Shown here: piece by piece, positions 10,527-20,626 of the stretch
Layout of the letters: every line of letters begins with the position of its first letter
Position numbering within the stretch: the first letter of the stretch is position 1
Assembly: GCF_004771275.1 (NCBI RefSeq)
Contig: NZ_RQEV01000012.1
Span: forward strand, 310,001 to 374,000
DNA: 64,000 nt
Direction: 5' to 3'
Source of the DNA: Leptospira fluminis
GTDB taxonomy: Bacteria > Spirochaetota > Leptospiria > Leptospirales > Leptospiraceae
The notes under the pieces: generated by a model
Told to the model about the DNA's origin: nothing
Database searches by the model: none
The model's input: the letters and a program-made list of their open reading frames with translations, nothing else
Translations under genes and position numbers: made by a program

Positions 10527-12692
10527 ATGACCGGTACTCATTTTAGGACTTGTACGTTATGCGAAGCGATGTGCGGTTTAAGAATAGAAGTGGAAAACGA
10601 TTCCATCGTAGCGATACGGGGAGATAAGGACGATGCTTTTAGCCGGGGGCATCTATGCGCCAAGGGTCCGGAGCTAAAGAACCTATACGAAGACTCCGAT
10701 CGATTGAAATTTCCGATCAAACGTACTCCGTCGGGTTGGGAAAAGGTCTCCTGGATCGACGCTCTTTCGGATATCGCTCTCCGATTGGTCGGCATCCAAG
10801 ACCAGTACGGCAACGATTCGGTAGCGGTATACAACGGAAATCCCACCGTTCATAATTACGGATCCATGCTCTTCGGCCAACGGTTTACGAATCGGATCCG
10901 AACTAAGAACTTGTATTCCGCCACCTCCGTGGATCAACTGCCTCACCAATTGCTATCTTATCTTATGTTCGGACACCAACTCCTGGTTCCGATTCCGGAC
11001 ATTGATAACACGAATTTCTTTCTGATCTTGGGGGGAAATCCTTTCGCTTCTAACGGAAGTCTGATGAGCGTTCCGGACGTGAAGAAAAGACTGAAAGCGA
11101 TCCAGGAACGGGGAGGAAAATACGTGGTCGTGGATCCGAGACGCACCGAAACCGCCGCGCATGCGGACGAGCATATTTTCATCCGTCCGGGCTCCGACGC
11201 TTTTTTCCTTTTTGCAATCATCCATTCCTTATTTAAGAAAAACCGAATCAAACCCTCAAGCCTATGCAAGGCCGAGGATGTCGATCGAATCCGGGAACTT
11301 TCCTCGGAATTTTCTCCCCAGGCCACGGAAAAAGTCACGGGGGTTTCCGCAGAAACGGTGGAGAGGATCGCCTCCGAATTCGCGGATGCGAAAGGAGCGG
11401 TTTGTTACGGTCGCGTCGGAGTTTCCACCCAGGAGTTCGGAGCAATCTGCCAATGGTTGATCAATTCCATCAATATTCTCACCGGTAATATGGATTCTAA
11501 AGGAGGGGCGATGTTCACTCTTCCTGCGGTGGACGTAGTCGATCCCAAGAGTACGATGAGGACTTCTCCGGGTAGTTTCGATACGTTCCGTTCCCGAGTA
11601 CGAGGATTGCCGGAATTCAACGACGAGCTTCCCGTGGCGGCTCTGGCCGAAGAAATTCTGACGGAGGGAGAAGGACAGGTGAAGGCCTTTGTGACATCCG
11701 CGGGAAACCCGGTCTTGTCCACTCCGAACGGAGGAAAATTGGAAAAGGCGCTTTCTAACTTGGAGTTTATGGTCAGTTTCGATTTTTATCTGAACGAAAC
11801 TACCAAGTACGCGAATTATATCCTACCTCCTACTTCCACTCTGGAGCACGACCATTACGATCTGATTTTCAACGTGTTCGCAGTCCGAAACGTGGCCCGT
11901 TATTGTCAGCCCGTGTTCGAGCCGGAAGCCGGAATGCTTCACGATTGGGAAATCTTCTCGGACTTGACCAAGCGTTTGGAATTGGCTCGCGCGGGAAAGC
12001 CTTTGCCGGAGGAACTCATAAAGTCGAAAATCACTCCCGCCTCCATCATTGACCATGCTCTTCGCTCGGGCCCGTACGGAGCCAAGGGAGAAAAGAATCT
12101 GGAACTGAGCCTGGAGGCACTGAAGGCGAATCCTCACGGACTGGATTTGGGGGCACTGCAATCCTGTTTTCCGGAGAGATTGCAGACGCCGGATCGAAAG
12201 ATTTGTCTGGTACCCGAGAGGATCCTTTCGGATATGGGTCGTTTGAAACATCGGTTCGAGGAAGTCGGATCCAGTACGGAAAACGTTTCTTCCGGAAGGT
12301 CTTTTCTTTTGATTGGAAGGAGACATCTCCGAAACAATAACTCCTGGATGCACAACCTTCCTAAACTCATGACGGGAAAGGATAGATGCACTTTACTGAT
12401 CCATCCGGACGACGCGGAGAGCCTGGGGATCAGAGAGGAGGAAGAGGTGCTCGTCGAATCCAGGGTCGGAAAAATTTTCCTTCCGGCGGAATTGACGGAG
12501 GACATGATGAGAGGAGTGGTCAGCATTCCTCACGGGTTCGGACACACCCGGTCGGGGACGAAATTACAGGTCGCGAGTCAGTTTGCAGGAGCCAGTATCA
12601 ACGATTTGACGGATGATTCGTCCGTGGACGAACTTTCCGGAAACGCGGCCTTCAGCGGAATTCCGGTGTCGATCCGACGCAAATCCGCATAA
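10527..12692 (+). CDS. Uncharacterised molybdopterin oxidoreductase (formate dehydrogenase/nitrate reductase superfamily)
   Basis: 721 aa. The N-terminus carries a 4Fe-4S motif with Cys9, Cys12, Cys16 and Cys44. The body shows the usual molybdopterin guanine dinucleotide-binding blocks: LGGNPFASNGS, VVVDPRRTETA, and a C-terminal domain with SIPHGFGHTRSG. At the place where formate dehydrogenases have Cys or selenocysteine as the molybdenum ligand, this protein reads SATSVDQLPH, so Asp136 or a neighbour may be the ligand. There is no Tat signal, so it is probably cytoplasmic. The subfamily is widespread, also in actinobacteria, but its reaction is not known to me. Cofactor genes lie next to it. 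Electron partner genes are not seen nearby. Confidence 0.85.
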   Translation: MTGTHFRTCTLCEAMCGLRIEVENDSIVAIRGDKDDAFSRGHLCAKGPELKNLYEDSDRLKFPIKRTPSGWEKVSWIDALSDIALRLVGIQDQYGNDSVAVYNGNPTVHNYGSMLFGQRFTNRIRTKNLYSATSVDQLPHQLLSYLMFGHQLLVPIPDIDNTNFFLILGGNPFASNGSLMSVPDVKKRLKAIQERGGKYVVVDPRRTETAAHADEHIFIRPGSDAFFLFAIIHSLFKKNRIKPSSLCKAEDVDRIRELSSEFSPQATEKVTGVSAETVERIASEFADAKGAVCYGRVGVSTQEFGAICQWLINSINILTGNMDSKGGAMFTLPAVDVVDPKSTMRTSPGSFDTFRSRVRGLPEFNDELPVAALAEEILTEGEGQVKAFVTSAGNPVLSTPNGGKLEKALSNLEFMVSFDFYLNETTKYANYILPPTSTLEHDHYDLIFNVFAVRNVARYCQPVFEPEAGMLHDWEIFSDLTKRLELARAGKPLPEELIKSKITPASIIDHALRSGPYGAKGEKNLELSLEALKANPHGLDLGALQSCFPERLQTPDRKICLVPERILSDMGRLKHRFEEVGSSTENVSSGRSFLLIGRRHLRNNNSWMHNLPKLMTGKDRCTLLIHPDDAESLGIREEEEVLVESRVGKIFLPAELTEDMMRGVVSIPHGFGHTRSGTKLQVASQFAGASINDLTDDSSVDELSGNAAFSGIPVSIRRKSA

Positions 12693-12698
12693 GACATC

Positions 12699-13772
12699 TC
12701 AAGTTTTTTCCGAAAGGAAGGATTCGAGGGCCCTTCTGCCCCCTTTTAGGGAAAACGAGTTCGGATAACGATCCGTTAAGAGATCGATCGCTTTTAAGGA
12801 TCGCATTCCGGATTCACAGATTAGGATTAAAATCGAAGCCGAAGGTAGAGAAGGGACTTCTCCCTTCGTCAATCTGCTGAGAGGGAAATGTTCCGAGCCG
12901 GAGATGGGATACTCCGCTCTTTCTCCTTCCTCTCGGATATCCAGCAGGAGATAACTTTGGTCATTTCGATTTTTTGCATATTCCAAAATGGAAATTTCCC
13001 GGAGCCTATTCTTATTTTCTACCGGAGAGGGTCGGTCACCGCAGGCAAGGCAGGCCGGATTCGGAGGAATAGTACTTTCGTAAATTACGGGGGATTCCCA
13101 TTCCATTAAATAAAGTGAATTTACGGAAACGGAATTTGGATCGAGTAGATAACGGATCGCGAGATTGGCTTGTTGTAGTCCGGCAAGAGCGGTTTGGATT
13201 CCCAATACTCCTCCGTCTGCACAGCTCATCGCGTCTGTCGATTCCAATCGCGGGTAAAGACAGCGATAACAAGGCCTTCCTTCCGGAGAAAAGATTGCGA
13301 ATTGCGCACTGGTCCGGTACAGAGAAGCCGTACACAAGGGTTTTCGATCCCGTACGCATCGATCATTGATGGAATATTTCGTCTGGATGTCGTCCGTGCA
13401 ATCTAGGACAAGATCCCAACCTTTTAGAAAATCCTCGGACAAGTCGTCCGAAAAGGGAAAGGAAAAAATCTCTAACTCGAGCTTCGGGATCCGGTTTTTG
13501 AGAAATTCGGCAGTCACCTCCGTTTTTCTTTTTCCTAGATCCGAAAGAGTGAACGCGGTCTGTCTATGCAGATTGCTGAACTCTACCCGATCGTAGTCCA
13601 CCAAACCTATCTTTCCGACTCCGGCGGAGGCCAGGTGCAGGGAGGCGGGAGAACCTAGGCCCCCTAAACCGACCACCAACACGGAAGAAGATAAAAGTTT
13701 TTCCTGTCCGATCTCCCCGAAAGAAGGAATCCGGATTTGTCTGGAAAAAAACTTTTTCCTCTCCTCGTCCAT
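12699..13772 (-). CDS. moeB: MoeB/ThiF-type adenylyltransferase with C-terminal rhodanese domain
   Basis: 357 aa from ATG 13772. The E1-like domain has the ATP loop VVGLGGLGSPAS, zinc cysteines in CYRC and CLACGD, and the expected catalytic Cys in MSCADGGVLG. A rhodanese domain follows, with Cys in the loop CESGMRS. Such fusions adenylate the C-terminal Gly of a small sulfur carrier and pass sulfur to it; the divergent neighbour operon encodes such a carrier (MoaD). A longer start at 13841 would run into the upstream region of moaA and is not conserved-looking. A ThiS or other carrier could be an alternative or extra partner. Confidence 0.85.
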   Translation of the reverse strand: MDEERKKFFSRQIRIPSFGEIGQEKLLSSSVLVVGLGGLGSPASLHLASAGVGKIGLVDYDRVEFSNLHRQTAFTLSDLGKRKTEVTAEFLKNRIPKLELEIFSFPFSDDLSEDFLKGWDLVLDCTDDIQTKYSINDRCVRDRKPLCTASLYRTSAQFAIFSPEGRPCYRCLYPRLESTDAMSCADGGVLGIQTALAGLQQANLAIRYLLDPNSVSVNSLYLMEWESPVIYESTIPPNPACLACGDRPSPVENKNRLREISILEYAKNRNDQSYLLLDIREEGERAEYPISGSEHFPLSRLTKGEVPSLPSASILILICESGMRSLKAIDLLTDRYPNSFSLKGGRRALESFLSEKT

Positions 13773-13922
13773 ACTGATGATTTCACCCCTCGCCCTTAGA
13801 ATACGCAAGTTCTTTTGTTTTCTCCGATTTTCCTTTCGCACCGAGCTTTCGATTCCCCGCTTTGCTTCATGGATATTCGATTTTGGTTTCCAAGATTGGA
13901 GCGGAGGGATAGTATAGGATTT

Positions 13923-14873
13923 ATGCCGGAAGCCGAGTCCCGAAAATTCGAAGTGTTGAGGGTTAGCGTCACTTCCTCCTGCGGTTTCGGATGCGTTTAC
14001 TGCGCTCCCGGAACGGAGGAGTCGGAATTCTCAGCTCGGCCTAAGACGAACGCGATTTTTCTTTCGCCGGAAACGTTTCGAAAAAAACTGGAGGTCCTCT
14101 CTTCCCACCTGAAGGTAAAGGAAGTCCATCTGACCGGTGGGGAACCCACGAACCATAAGGGCTTGTCTGAATTGGTCCGGATCGCTTCCGAGCAAGGCAT
14201 TCCGGAAATCGCATTGACCTCCAACGGATTTTTTGCGGACGGATTGATCCAGGCCTTGAAATCTTCCGGCTTGACTCGGATGAATTTCTCTTTGGATTCC
14301 CTATCGCCGGCGGGTTTTTCGCATATGACAGGGAGGAATCTCTCCGTCTCCAGATTGCTTTCGAGAATCGAAGAGGCCGCCGACTTAGGCTTTCCGGTGA
14401 AATTGAATAGCACGATCGTGAGAGGTTACAACGAGGATCAAATTCTTCCCTTACTGAAATGGGCCGGAGTCAGAAAATTACCCATCCGCTATTTGGAATT
14501 GATGAGAATGGGACCTCTGGTGCCGGAACATTCCGGACTTTTCGTCTCTTCCGAGGAAATCCGGAAAAGAATCCAGGAGGAGTTTCTGTTCGAACCGATC
14601 GATACTCCTTTGGAATCCACGGCGCGCTATTATCTGACTTCGAACGGTTTCGTATTCGGATTGATCGCCAACCATACGGAGCCGTTTTGCGAAGGATGCA
14701 ATCGTCTTAGAATGGATGCGACGGGAAAAATCTACGGATGTTTGAGCGACCCCCAGAATTACGACCTTCCCGAAGACGAAGTCGGTGCGGTACGGGCGTT
14801 AGGACTGGCCATGCAGAGTAAAAAAAGCCGGTTTATCGGAAGCGAACTTTCCATGAAATACATCGGAGGCTGA
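13923..14873 (+). CDS. moaA: GTP 3',8-cyclase MoaA
   Basis: 316 aa from ATG 13923, preceded by AGGAT. It shows the N-terminal radical SAM cluster (Cys20, Cys24, Cys27 in SCGFGCVYC), HLTGGEPT, a second cluster with Cys256, Cys259 and Cys273, and the C-terminal GG that is required in this family. With MoaC it converts GTP to cyclic pyranopterin monophosphate, the first step of molybdenum cofactor synthesis. moaC is not in the window. Upstream in-frame starts (TTG 13815, ATG 13869) add sequence without family features. Confidence 0.94.
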   Translation: MPEAESRKFEVLRVSVTSSCGFGCVYCAPGTEESEFSARPKTNAIFLSPETFRKKLEVLSSHLKVKEVHLTGGEPTNHKGLSELVRIASEQGIPEIALTSNGFFADGLIQALKSSGLTRMNFSLDSLSPAGFSHMTGRNLSVSRLLSRIEEAADLGFPVKLNSTIVRGYNEDQILPLLKWAGVRKLPIRYLELMRMGPLVPEHSGLFVSSEEIRKRIQEEFLFEPIDTPLESTARYYLTSNGFVFGLIANHTEPFCEGCNRLRMDATGKIYGCLSDPQNYDLPEDEVGAVRALGLAMQSKKSRFIGSELSMKYIGG

Positions 14874-14875
14874 AT

Positions 14876-15118
14876 TTGAAAATACGACTTCTCTGTTTCG
14901 CCGCAATGAAGGATTATTTTCCCGCAATGGAAGAGTTGTTCGTAAAATCCGGAAGTACGATCGCGGAATTACGCTCTTCACTGGAAGTCAGAAACCCGTC
15001 GGCCTCCCGTCTCTTAAGAGTGAGTCGGTTTGCAGTCAACCAAGAGATCGTAGAGGACGCTTATTCTCTCTCCGACGGTCAGAGCGTGGCGGTGCTTCCT
15101 CCATCTAGCGGAGGTTAG
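14876..15118 (+). CDS. moaD: Molybdopterin synthase small subunit MoaD
   Basis: An 80-aa ubiquitin-like sulfur carrier ending in SSGG, the C-terminal Gly-Gly that is thiocarboxylated. The start is a TTG; GGAGG sits 7 bases before it and overlaps the end of moaA, only 2 bases away. It gives sulfur to MoaE and is activated by the MoeB-type protein encoded divergently. Confidence 0.92.
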   Translation: MKIRLLCFAAMKDYFPAMEELFVKSGSTIAELRSSLEVRNPSASRLLRVSRFAVNQEIVEDAYSLSDGQSVAVLPPSSGG

Positions 15119-15122
15119 TCGT

Positions 15123-15566
15123 ATGGAATCGGTGGAGTTATTCGAGCATATTACGTTTTCTCCTTTGGTCCCGACGGAACGTTTTCCGAACTTACCTGAA
15201 ATGGGCGGTTTCGTTTTTTTTGCGGGGATCGTCAGGAATATCAACGAAGGAAGAAAAGTGAATCATCTGGAATACGAAGCCTTTCCCGAAATGGCGGACC
15301 GGATGATACGATCCATTCTTTCGGACGCATGCAAAAAATGGGATTTGCTTCACGCAGACTGTAGGCATCGTCTCGGGAAATTGGAAATTTCGGAAATCGC
15401 CGTGATCGTTACGACGGGTTCCCTGCATCGTGAGGAGGCGTATTCCGCCAATCGGTACATCATAGATCGGGTCAAACACGAAGTTCCGATTTGGAAGCGG
15501 GAATTTTTCGAGGACGGCACTTCGGAATGGTCCCAAGGTTGCGCCCATGAACAACATCGGCATTGA
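15123..15566 (+). CDS. moaE: Molybdopterin synthase large subunit MoaE
   Basis: 147 aa, normal for MoaE. Conserved pieces are GGFVFFAGIVRN, LEYEAFPEMA, HRLGKLEISE, SLHREEAYSA and VPIWKREFFEDG, which includes the catalytic Lys region. With MoaD it inserts two sulfurs into cyclic pyranopterin monophosphate to make molybdopterin. It starts 4 bases after moaD and its end overlaps mobA by 20 bases. Confidence 0.94.
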   Translation: MESVELFEHITFSPLVPTERFPNLPEMGGFVFFAGIVRNINEGRKVNHLEYEAFPEMADRMIRSILSDACKKWDLLHADCRHRLGKLEISEIAVIVTTGSLHREEAYSANRYIIDRVKHEVPIWKREFFEDGTSEWSQGCAHEQHRH

Positions 15567-16164
15567 GCCGATCGGAGTTCTTTTGGCGGGAGGCTTCAGT
15601 TCCCGCATGGGGAGAGATAAGGCTTTGTTACCTTTGGGAAAAAAAGAATCCCTCTTTCTCACTCATTCTTTCCGAAAGTTGCAATTTTTGTGTTCTATCG
15701 TTTTGGTTTCGGTGCGGAAAGAGCAGATTCCCTCCTATTCGGAATGGATCTCTCCCGAGAATCTTCTTCCCGACGAACCGTTTTCTTTCGGCGGACCTCT
15801 GAAAGGAATCTTGAGCGCATTTTCCCATTGCGTCAAAAACGGGATCCGTTCCCCGATTTTGACCCTTCCCGTGGATATGCCGAAGGTCCGGATCCGTACG
15901 CTAGAACGCTTGAAATCTATGGGAAAAAATTCGTCGGAAGGGGTGTTTTATACCGGAGAGAACGGACTAGAACCTTTGTGCGGATTTTTTCCTCGGGAGT
16001 ATTTGTCGGATTGGTGGGCGGAGTACGAATCGGGTCGGATCGTCGACGTTTCCCCCCGGTCCAAGATCCTCTCTCGGCATCCTCTGTTACTGGAATTGCC
16101 AAAATCGGAGAGGGAGGGTTTTCGGAATATCAACCTTTGGGAAGATTACATAAACATAAAATAA
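15547..16164 (+). CDS. mobA: Molybdenum cofactor guanylyltransferase MobA
   Basis: 205 aa with the nucleotidyltransferase signature VLLAGGFSSRMGRDKALL and a later LPVDMP (metal-binding Asp). MobA joins GMP to molybdenum cofactor, giving the bis-MGD form that the oxidoreductase at 10527 would need. It is the last gene of the moaA-moaD-moaE-mobA run, with 20 bases of overlap to moaE. No clear alternative start is better. Confidence 0.88.
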   Translation: MNNIGIEPIGVLLAGGFSSRMGRDKALLPLGKKESLFLTHSFRKLQFLCSIVLVSVRKEQIPSYSEWISPENLLPDEPFSFGGPLKGILSAFSHCVKNGIRSPILTLPVDMPKVRIRTLERLKSMGKNSSEGVFYTGENGLEPLCGFFPREYLSDWWAEYESGRIVDVSPRSKILSRHPLLLELPKSEREGFRNINLWEDYINIK

Positions 16165-16170
16165 TATGTA

Positions 16171-16201
16171 AAAGTGTCATGTCGTATTTTTGAGACACTT
16201 T
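16171..16201. terminator. Possible hairpin end of the molybdenum cofactor operon
   Basis: AAAGTGTC (16171-16178) and GACACTTT (16194-16201) form a perfect 8-bp stem with a 15-base loop, 7 bases after mobA. Only a short T-run follows, so it is a weak terminator or an operator-like dyad. Confidence 0.35.
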
Positions 16202-16352
16202 CTTCCGCCTGAAATCGGACAGGATACGATCCTTTTCCCTTAGAAAAGTAGCTTGGAATTTTACCCGGAGACCTGTGCTGCAAGCAACCGTTTTCTTCCC
16301 AAAAAACCGGTTTACAGGCGGTTCCGGGTCAAAATGATGGTTCTACCAATCG

Positions 16353-16425
<73 letters not shown>

Positions 16426-16458
16426 TTTTCTTTTTTTCGCCTTTCGGCGCCTCAATCC

Positions 16459-17844
16459 ATGGAATTTAAGACAAAGAAAAACGCAAACGCATCCGTAGAC
16501 CTCAAGTTAACCTTTGACAAGAGCGATCTAGAAAAAGCCTTCGAAAAGGCGTACGTCCAAAAACAGAAAGACCTCAAAGTGCCGGGCTTCCGACCGGGAA
16601 AAGCTCCCTTGGCAATGGTCAAACGGCATCTAGGAGACTCCGTTGCGAGCGACGCGATCAATCTCCTTTTGTTCGAGTCCGTGGATTCCTTAAAGGACCA
16701 ACTCGAGCACAAGATGGTACGATTTCCGAAATTCACCGTCGAGGATTACGTACCGGAAAAAAGTCTAGTAGCGACCGCAGTCTATGATACGGAACCGGAA
16801 GTCACCCTCGGAAAATATAAGAAAATCAAGATCAAGCTCCCGGAAGTGAACGTAGCCGACGATGATGTCCTGGACGAGTTGGAAGCGATCCGGAAACAAC
16901 TCGCTCGCAAACTACTCCGGGAACCGGAGGAAACCGCTCAGGTCGGCGACACGGTGGACATGGAATTCATCGTTCATGAAGAGGGAAAAGAATCCGGGAA
17001 CGCCAAAAACGGATCTAGCGATTATAAATTAGGGGAGCCGAATAATCTACCCGGCTTCGACGAGAATCTCTACGGGATGAAAATGGCGGAACCGAAAACT
17101 TTCTCCTACTCCTATCCCCAAGATTACCCTCGAGAAGATTTGGCCGGCAAAACCATCCAGTTCGAAATGACTTTGAAAGCGGTTTATAAAGAAGTTCTCC
17201 CTGAGCCCGACGACGATCTTGCGAACGAATACGACGGCTCCGAGTCTTTGGCGTCCTTGAAGGAAAAAATCAAGGAAAACCTGCGTAAAAATTACACGGA
17301 AGGGGTAAAAGCCAAAAAACTGGAGGAAGTGTATAAGGAATTGGTCGAAGATTCCAAATTCGTTTTTCCCGAATCCTTTCTTTCCGAAGAGTCGGAGCAC
17401 GTTTACCGAAACATGATGAGAGACGTCATGGGGAGGGGGCAACGGGCCGGACTTTCGGACGACCAGATTCCCCCGATCGAAAAATACGCGGAAATGGTCG
17501 GGAAGCCCCTGGAAGAAATTCGGAATTCCTTTAGAGGAATCGCGGAAAACCGACTCAAAGCCTATTTTGCCAGACAGAAATTGGCAACCCAGGAAAATAT
17601 CGTTCTATCCGACGAACAATTCTCCAAGGAATTGGCCGATCTCGCCTTAAGATACGGGATGCAGGAGGCCGATTTTAGGAAAGAGTTGGAAAAAGGGAAA
17701 CTTCTGGAATCTTACCGGGACAATTTTTTATCAAAAAAGATAGACGATACGCTCTTCGAGCTTGTAGAAAAGAAATACAACGAGAAGATGAGTATCCGAC
17801 AGCTTAAGGAATTCCTGTCTAACAAGGAAAGCGGAGGCGTATGA
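16459..17844 (+). CDS. tig: Trigger factor
   Basis: 461 aa from ATG 16459. It has the N-terminal ribosome-binding signature [17 protein letters not shown], a central FKBP-type prolyl isomerase domain (about residues 160-245, [11 protein letters not shown] to FEMTLKAV) and a long helical C-terminal chaperone domain. It helps new chains fold at the ribosome exit and feeds the ClpP/ClpX proteins encoded next. There is no Shine-Dalgarno sequence; instead a T-rich stretch and a small CGCC-TTTC-GGCG hairpin stand just before the ATG. An in-frame ATG inside the tRNA (16384) is not credible. The stop overlaps clpP in ATGA form. Confidence 0.95.
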   Translation: MEFKTKKNANASVDLKLTFDKSDLEKAFEKAYVQKQKDLKVPGFRPGKAPLAMVKRHLGDSVASDAINLLLFESVDSLKDQLEHKMVRFPKFTVEDYVPEKSLVATAVYDTEPEVTLGKYKKIKIKLPEVNVADDDVLDELEAIRKQLARKLLREPEETAQVGDTVDMEFIVHEEGKESGNAKNGSSDYKLGEPNNLPGFDENLYGMKMAEPKTFSYSYPQDYPREDLAGKTIQFEMTLKAVYKEVLPEPDDDLANEYDGSESLASLKEKIKENLRKNYTEGVKAKKLEEVYKELVEDSKFVFPESFLSEESEHVYRNMMRDVMGRGQRAGLSDDQIPPIEKYAEMVGKPLEEIRNSFRGIAENRLKAYFARQKLATQENIVLSDEQFSKELADLALRYGMQEADFRKELEKGKLLESYRDNFLSKKIDDTLFELVEKKYNEKMSIRQLKEFLSNKESGGV

Positions 17845-18434
17845 GCGTAATTCCAGTCGTCATCGAGCAAACAGGTCGGGGAGAAAGATCCTACGATATC
17901 TATTCCCGTCTTCTAAAGGATCGAATCATCTTCCTTGGAAACGCGATCTCGGACGAATACGCGAATGTGGTGATCGCCCAGCTTTTATTCCTGGATGCGG
18001 AAAATCCGGATCGAGACATATATTTGTACATCAATTCTCCCGGAGGATACGTGTCTTCCGGGCTTGCCATTTACGATACCATGCAGTATATTAAAGCGGA
18101 TGTGCGCACGCTTTGTGTCGGACAGGCTTCCTCCATGGCGGCTCTGCTTCTGGCGGGAGGGGCTAAGGGAAAACGTTCCGCTCTTCCGCATTCTAGAATC
18201 ATGATGCACCAACCGACCGGAGGAGCCACCGGTCAAGCTTCGGACATTGCGATCCAGGCTAAGGAAGTCCTAAAGTTGAAAGAGATCCTGAACGGCTTGT
18301 ATACGAAGCATACGGGAAAATCGATAGAGCAGATCCAAAGAGATACGGAACGGGATCTTTACATGACCGCTGAGGAAGCGCAGGCCTACGGCATTTTGGA
18401 TTCCGTTATTTCCATAGAACGCGGCAAAAACTGA
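17841..18434 (+). CDS. clpP: ATP-dependent Clp protease proteolytic subunit
   Basis: 197 aa, typical of ClpP. The catalytic Ser98 is in GQASSMA and His123 in IMMHQP, with the Asp in the [11 protein letters not shown] region. The N-terminal [20 protein letters not shown] matches the family and suggests little or no propeptide. The 14-mer barrel degrades proteins fed by ClpX. It overlaps tig by 4 bases and is followed by clpX after 22 bases, the common tig-clpP-clpX order. Confidence 0.97.
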   Translation: MSVIPVVIEQTGRGERSYDIYSRLLKDRIIFLGNAISDEYANVVIAQLLFLDAENPDRDIYLYINSPGGYVSSGLAIYDTMQYIKADVRTLCVGQASSMAALLLAGGAKGKRSALPHSRIMMHQPTGGATGQASDIAIQAKEVLKLKEILNGLYTKHTGKSIEQIQRDTERDLYMTAEEAQAYGILDSVISIERGKN

Positions 18435-18456
18435 TCAAGGGGAAAGGATAGGCATC

Positions 18457-19728
18457 GTGGCAAAGAAACCGACCGGAACCAATGGCAAACAAAAACTCTT
18501 TTGTTCTTTCTGCGGAAAGGAACAGGATTCGGTCAAGCGGCTCGTGGCCGGCCCTGGGGTGTACATTTGCGACGAATGTATCTCGCTTTGCAATGAAATC
18601 ATCGCCGAAGAACCGGAACAGGAAAAGGAACGTACGGAGTTATTAGGGGAAGTTCCGAATCCTGCCGCCATCAAATCCATATTGGACCAATACGTTATCG
18701 GCCAAGACCACGCCAAAAAAGCTCTTTCCGTTGCCGTTTACAACCATTACAAGCGGATTTATCTGAAGGACAAAAAGTCCGATATTGAATTAGAAAAATC
18801 GAATATACTTTTGATCGGACCTACCGGATCCGGAAAAACCCTTCTGGCCCAGACTCTGGCTCGCATCATCAAAGTCCCTTTTGCCATCGTTGACGCCACT
18901 GCGTTGACGGAGGCCGGATACGTCGGGGAAGACGTCGAAAACATCATTTTGAAGCTTATCCAAAACGCGGATAACGATATTAAGAAAGCTGAGATCGGAA
19001 TCATCTACATAGACGAAGTGGATAAGATCGCCAGAAAGTCGGATAGCGCCTCCATTACAAGGGACGTAAGCGGCGAGGGCGTGCAGCAAGCTTTGTTGAA
19101 AATCATAGAAGGCACTGTGGCAAACGTGCCTCCCCAAGGCGGAAGGAAGCATCCCCACCAGGAATACTTACAGGTGGATACGAAGAATATACTCTTCATT
19201 CTAGGGGGAGCCTTCGTAGATCTGGAAAACATCATCAAAACCAGGACCGGGGTCAAAACCATCGGTTTCGGCAGCGACGAGAAGGGCGGCAAACAACTCC
19301 GTGACGAGAGCAAGGGAGAAATTCTGTCCAGGGTCATCCCCGAAGACTTGATGAAATTCGGTCTGATTCCCGAATTCATCGGAAGGATGCCGGTGATCGC
19401 GACATTGCAGGATCTCAGCGTTGAGATGTTGAAAAGAATCTTCCGCGAGCCTAAGAATTCCATTCTGCGCCAATACACCAAGATTTTGGAAATGGAAAAC
19501 GTTAAGTTATCCTTCGAAGAGGCCGCCATAGACAGGATCGCTCAGCTCGCGATCGAAAGGGAATCCGGAGCCAGAGGACTGCGTGCAATCGTGGAAAATC
19601 TGATGTTAGATCTGATGTACGAGATTCCTTCTCGCAAAGACGTGGAGGAAGTGGTCATCACCGAAGACGCGGTCAATGGAACCAAGCCGCCGAAATTAGT
19701 GCTCAAAAAAGAGCCTAAGATCGCCTGA
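18457..19728 (+). CDS. clpX: ATP-dependent Clp protease ATPase subunit ClpX
   Basis: 423 aa starting at GTG, with an AAAGGA-containing stretch 8-13 bases before. The N-terminal zinc domain has four Cys (CSFCGK and CDECISLC). The AAA+ domain has Walker A GPTGSGKT, Walker [11 protein letters not shown] and sensor regions, with the pore-loop area GYVGEDVE. It unfolds tagged substrates and passes them to ClpP. Confidence 0.97.
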   Translation: MAKKPTGTNGKQKLFCSFCGKEQDSVKRLVAGPGVYICDECISLCNEIIAEEPEQEKERTELLGEVPNPAAIKSILDQYVIGQDHAKKALSVAVYNHYKRIYLKDKKSDIELEKSNILLIGPTGSGKTLLAQTLARIIKVPFAIVDATALTEAGYVGEDVENIILKLIQNADNDIKKAEIGIIYIDEVDKIARKSDSASITRDVSGEGVQQALLKIIEGTVANVPPQGGRKHPHQEYLQVDTKNILFILGGAFVDLENIIKTRTGVKTIGFGSDEKGGKQLRDESKGEILSRVIPEDLMKFGLIPEFIGRMPVIATLQDLSVEMLKRIFREPKNSILRQYTKILEMENVKLSFEEAAIDRIAQLAIERESGARGLRAIVENLMLDLMYEIPSRKDVEEVVITEDAVNGTKPPKLVLKKEPKIA

Positions 19729-19745
19729 TCCTTCCGGGCTTCCGG

Positions 19746-20552
19746 CTATTTCTTCTTTTCGATCAACTTCATTATAAAAATCGAAATCGCGAATAATACC
19801 ACGAGCGGGACGAATAGCATCAGCATCGAGATCACGTCCGGACCGGGAGAAAGAACGGCGGCCGCGACAGCCAGTCCCAGAATCGCCTCCCTCCAGTGGG
19901 AAAGTAAAAAGGAAGTCTTCAGAATTCCGAGCGCTCCGAGTAGGATCAGAACGATCGGGAGCTGAAAAGCCAATCCGAAGATCAGATGGATATTGAAAAA
20001 TACGTCGTAGTACTCGTCTATCGGAAGCTTGGTTTCTATATCCAAGGGACGGAAGGTTACTAGAAAGATTTTTAGAAAGTTCTCGAAGGCTTGTGTCCAG
20101 CAAAGCCAAACTCCCAACCAAAACAAAAGGGTGGAGAATGCGATGAGAACCCTGCCTAGTCTCGCCGTCTTGGATTCCAATGCAGGAGCGACAAAGCTCC
20201 AGAGAAAAACTAGAGTGAATGGAAAACTTAAGAGCAGGGAAACCATGAATCCGGTCCGGAGATAGACCATGAACGGCGCCATGAGCTTGATCTGGTAAAA
20301 GGTGGCGCCTTCTCCCAAAACCCGTTTGTAGGGTCTCGTAAAAATTTTATGGATTTCTTCCCCGAAAAAAAGGGACGCCAAGAAGAAGACGGAAAAAACC
20401 AACAGGGTTCGGATGAGTACGAGCCGGAGTTCCTCCAGGTGCTCTCCTAAGGTCATATATTTTTCCTGGTCGCGGGAGACCGAATCCGGGTGGGAGACCG
20501 GTGCCGGTTCCTTTGACTCGAGCGCCTGGATTTTCTTTTTTTTTGCGGGCAT
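19746..20552 (-). CDS. tatC: Twin-arginine translocase subunit TatC
   Basis: 268 aa with six predicted membrane segments and the family signature [17 protein letters not shown] near the first one. About 32 residues precede this; they are charged and Lys-rich (KKKK at 4-7), longer than usual, so the true start could be an internal codon, such as Met33. TatC binds the twin-arginine signal peptide. The gene follows tatA on the same strand after a terminator-like hairpin. Confidence 0.93.
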   Translation of the reverse strand: MPAKKKKIQALESKEPAPVSHPDSVSRDQEKYMTLGEHLEELRLVLIRTLLVFSVFFLASLFFGEEIHKIFTRPYKRVLGEGATFYQIKLMAPFMVYLRTGFMVSLLLSFPFTLVFLWSFVAPALESKTARLGRVLIAFSTLLFWLGVWLCWTQAFENFLKIFLVTFRPLDIETKLPIDEYYDVFFNIHLIFGLAFQLPIVLILLGALGILKTSFLLSHWREAILGLAVAAAVLSPGPDVISMLMLFVPLVVLFAISIFIMKLIEKKK

Positions 20553-20584
20553 TCCTGGGGGGAGTCGATAGCTCTTTCGTTAGG

Positions 20585-20616
20585 AAAAAGCCGCAGGACG
20601 AAACGCCTCCGCGGCT
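20585..20616 (-). terminator. Terminator or attenuator between tatA and tatC
   Basis: Read on the minus strand, AGCCGC-GG-AGG pairs with CCT-GCGGCT (20616 down to 20589) around an 8-base loop, with a 2-base bulge. It is followed at once by five T (20589-20585, one shared with the stem). This is an intrinsic-terminator shape placed 11 bases after the tatA stop. It would lower transcription of tatC relative to tatA, matching the known excess of TatA over TatC. Confidence 0.6.
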
Positions 20617-20626
20617 CGGTACTGAT

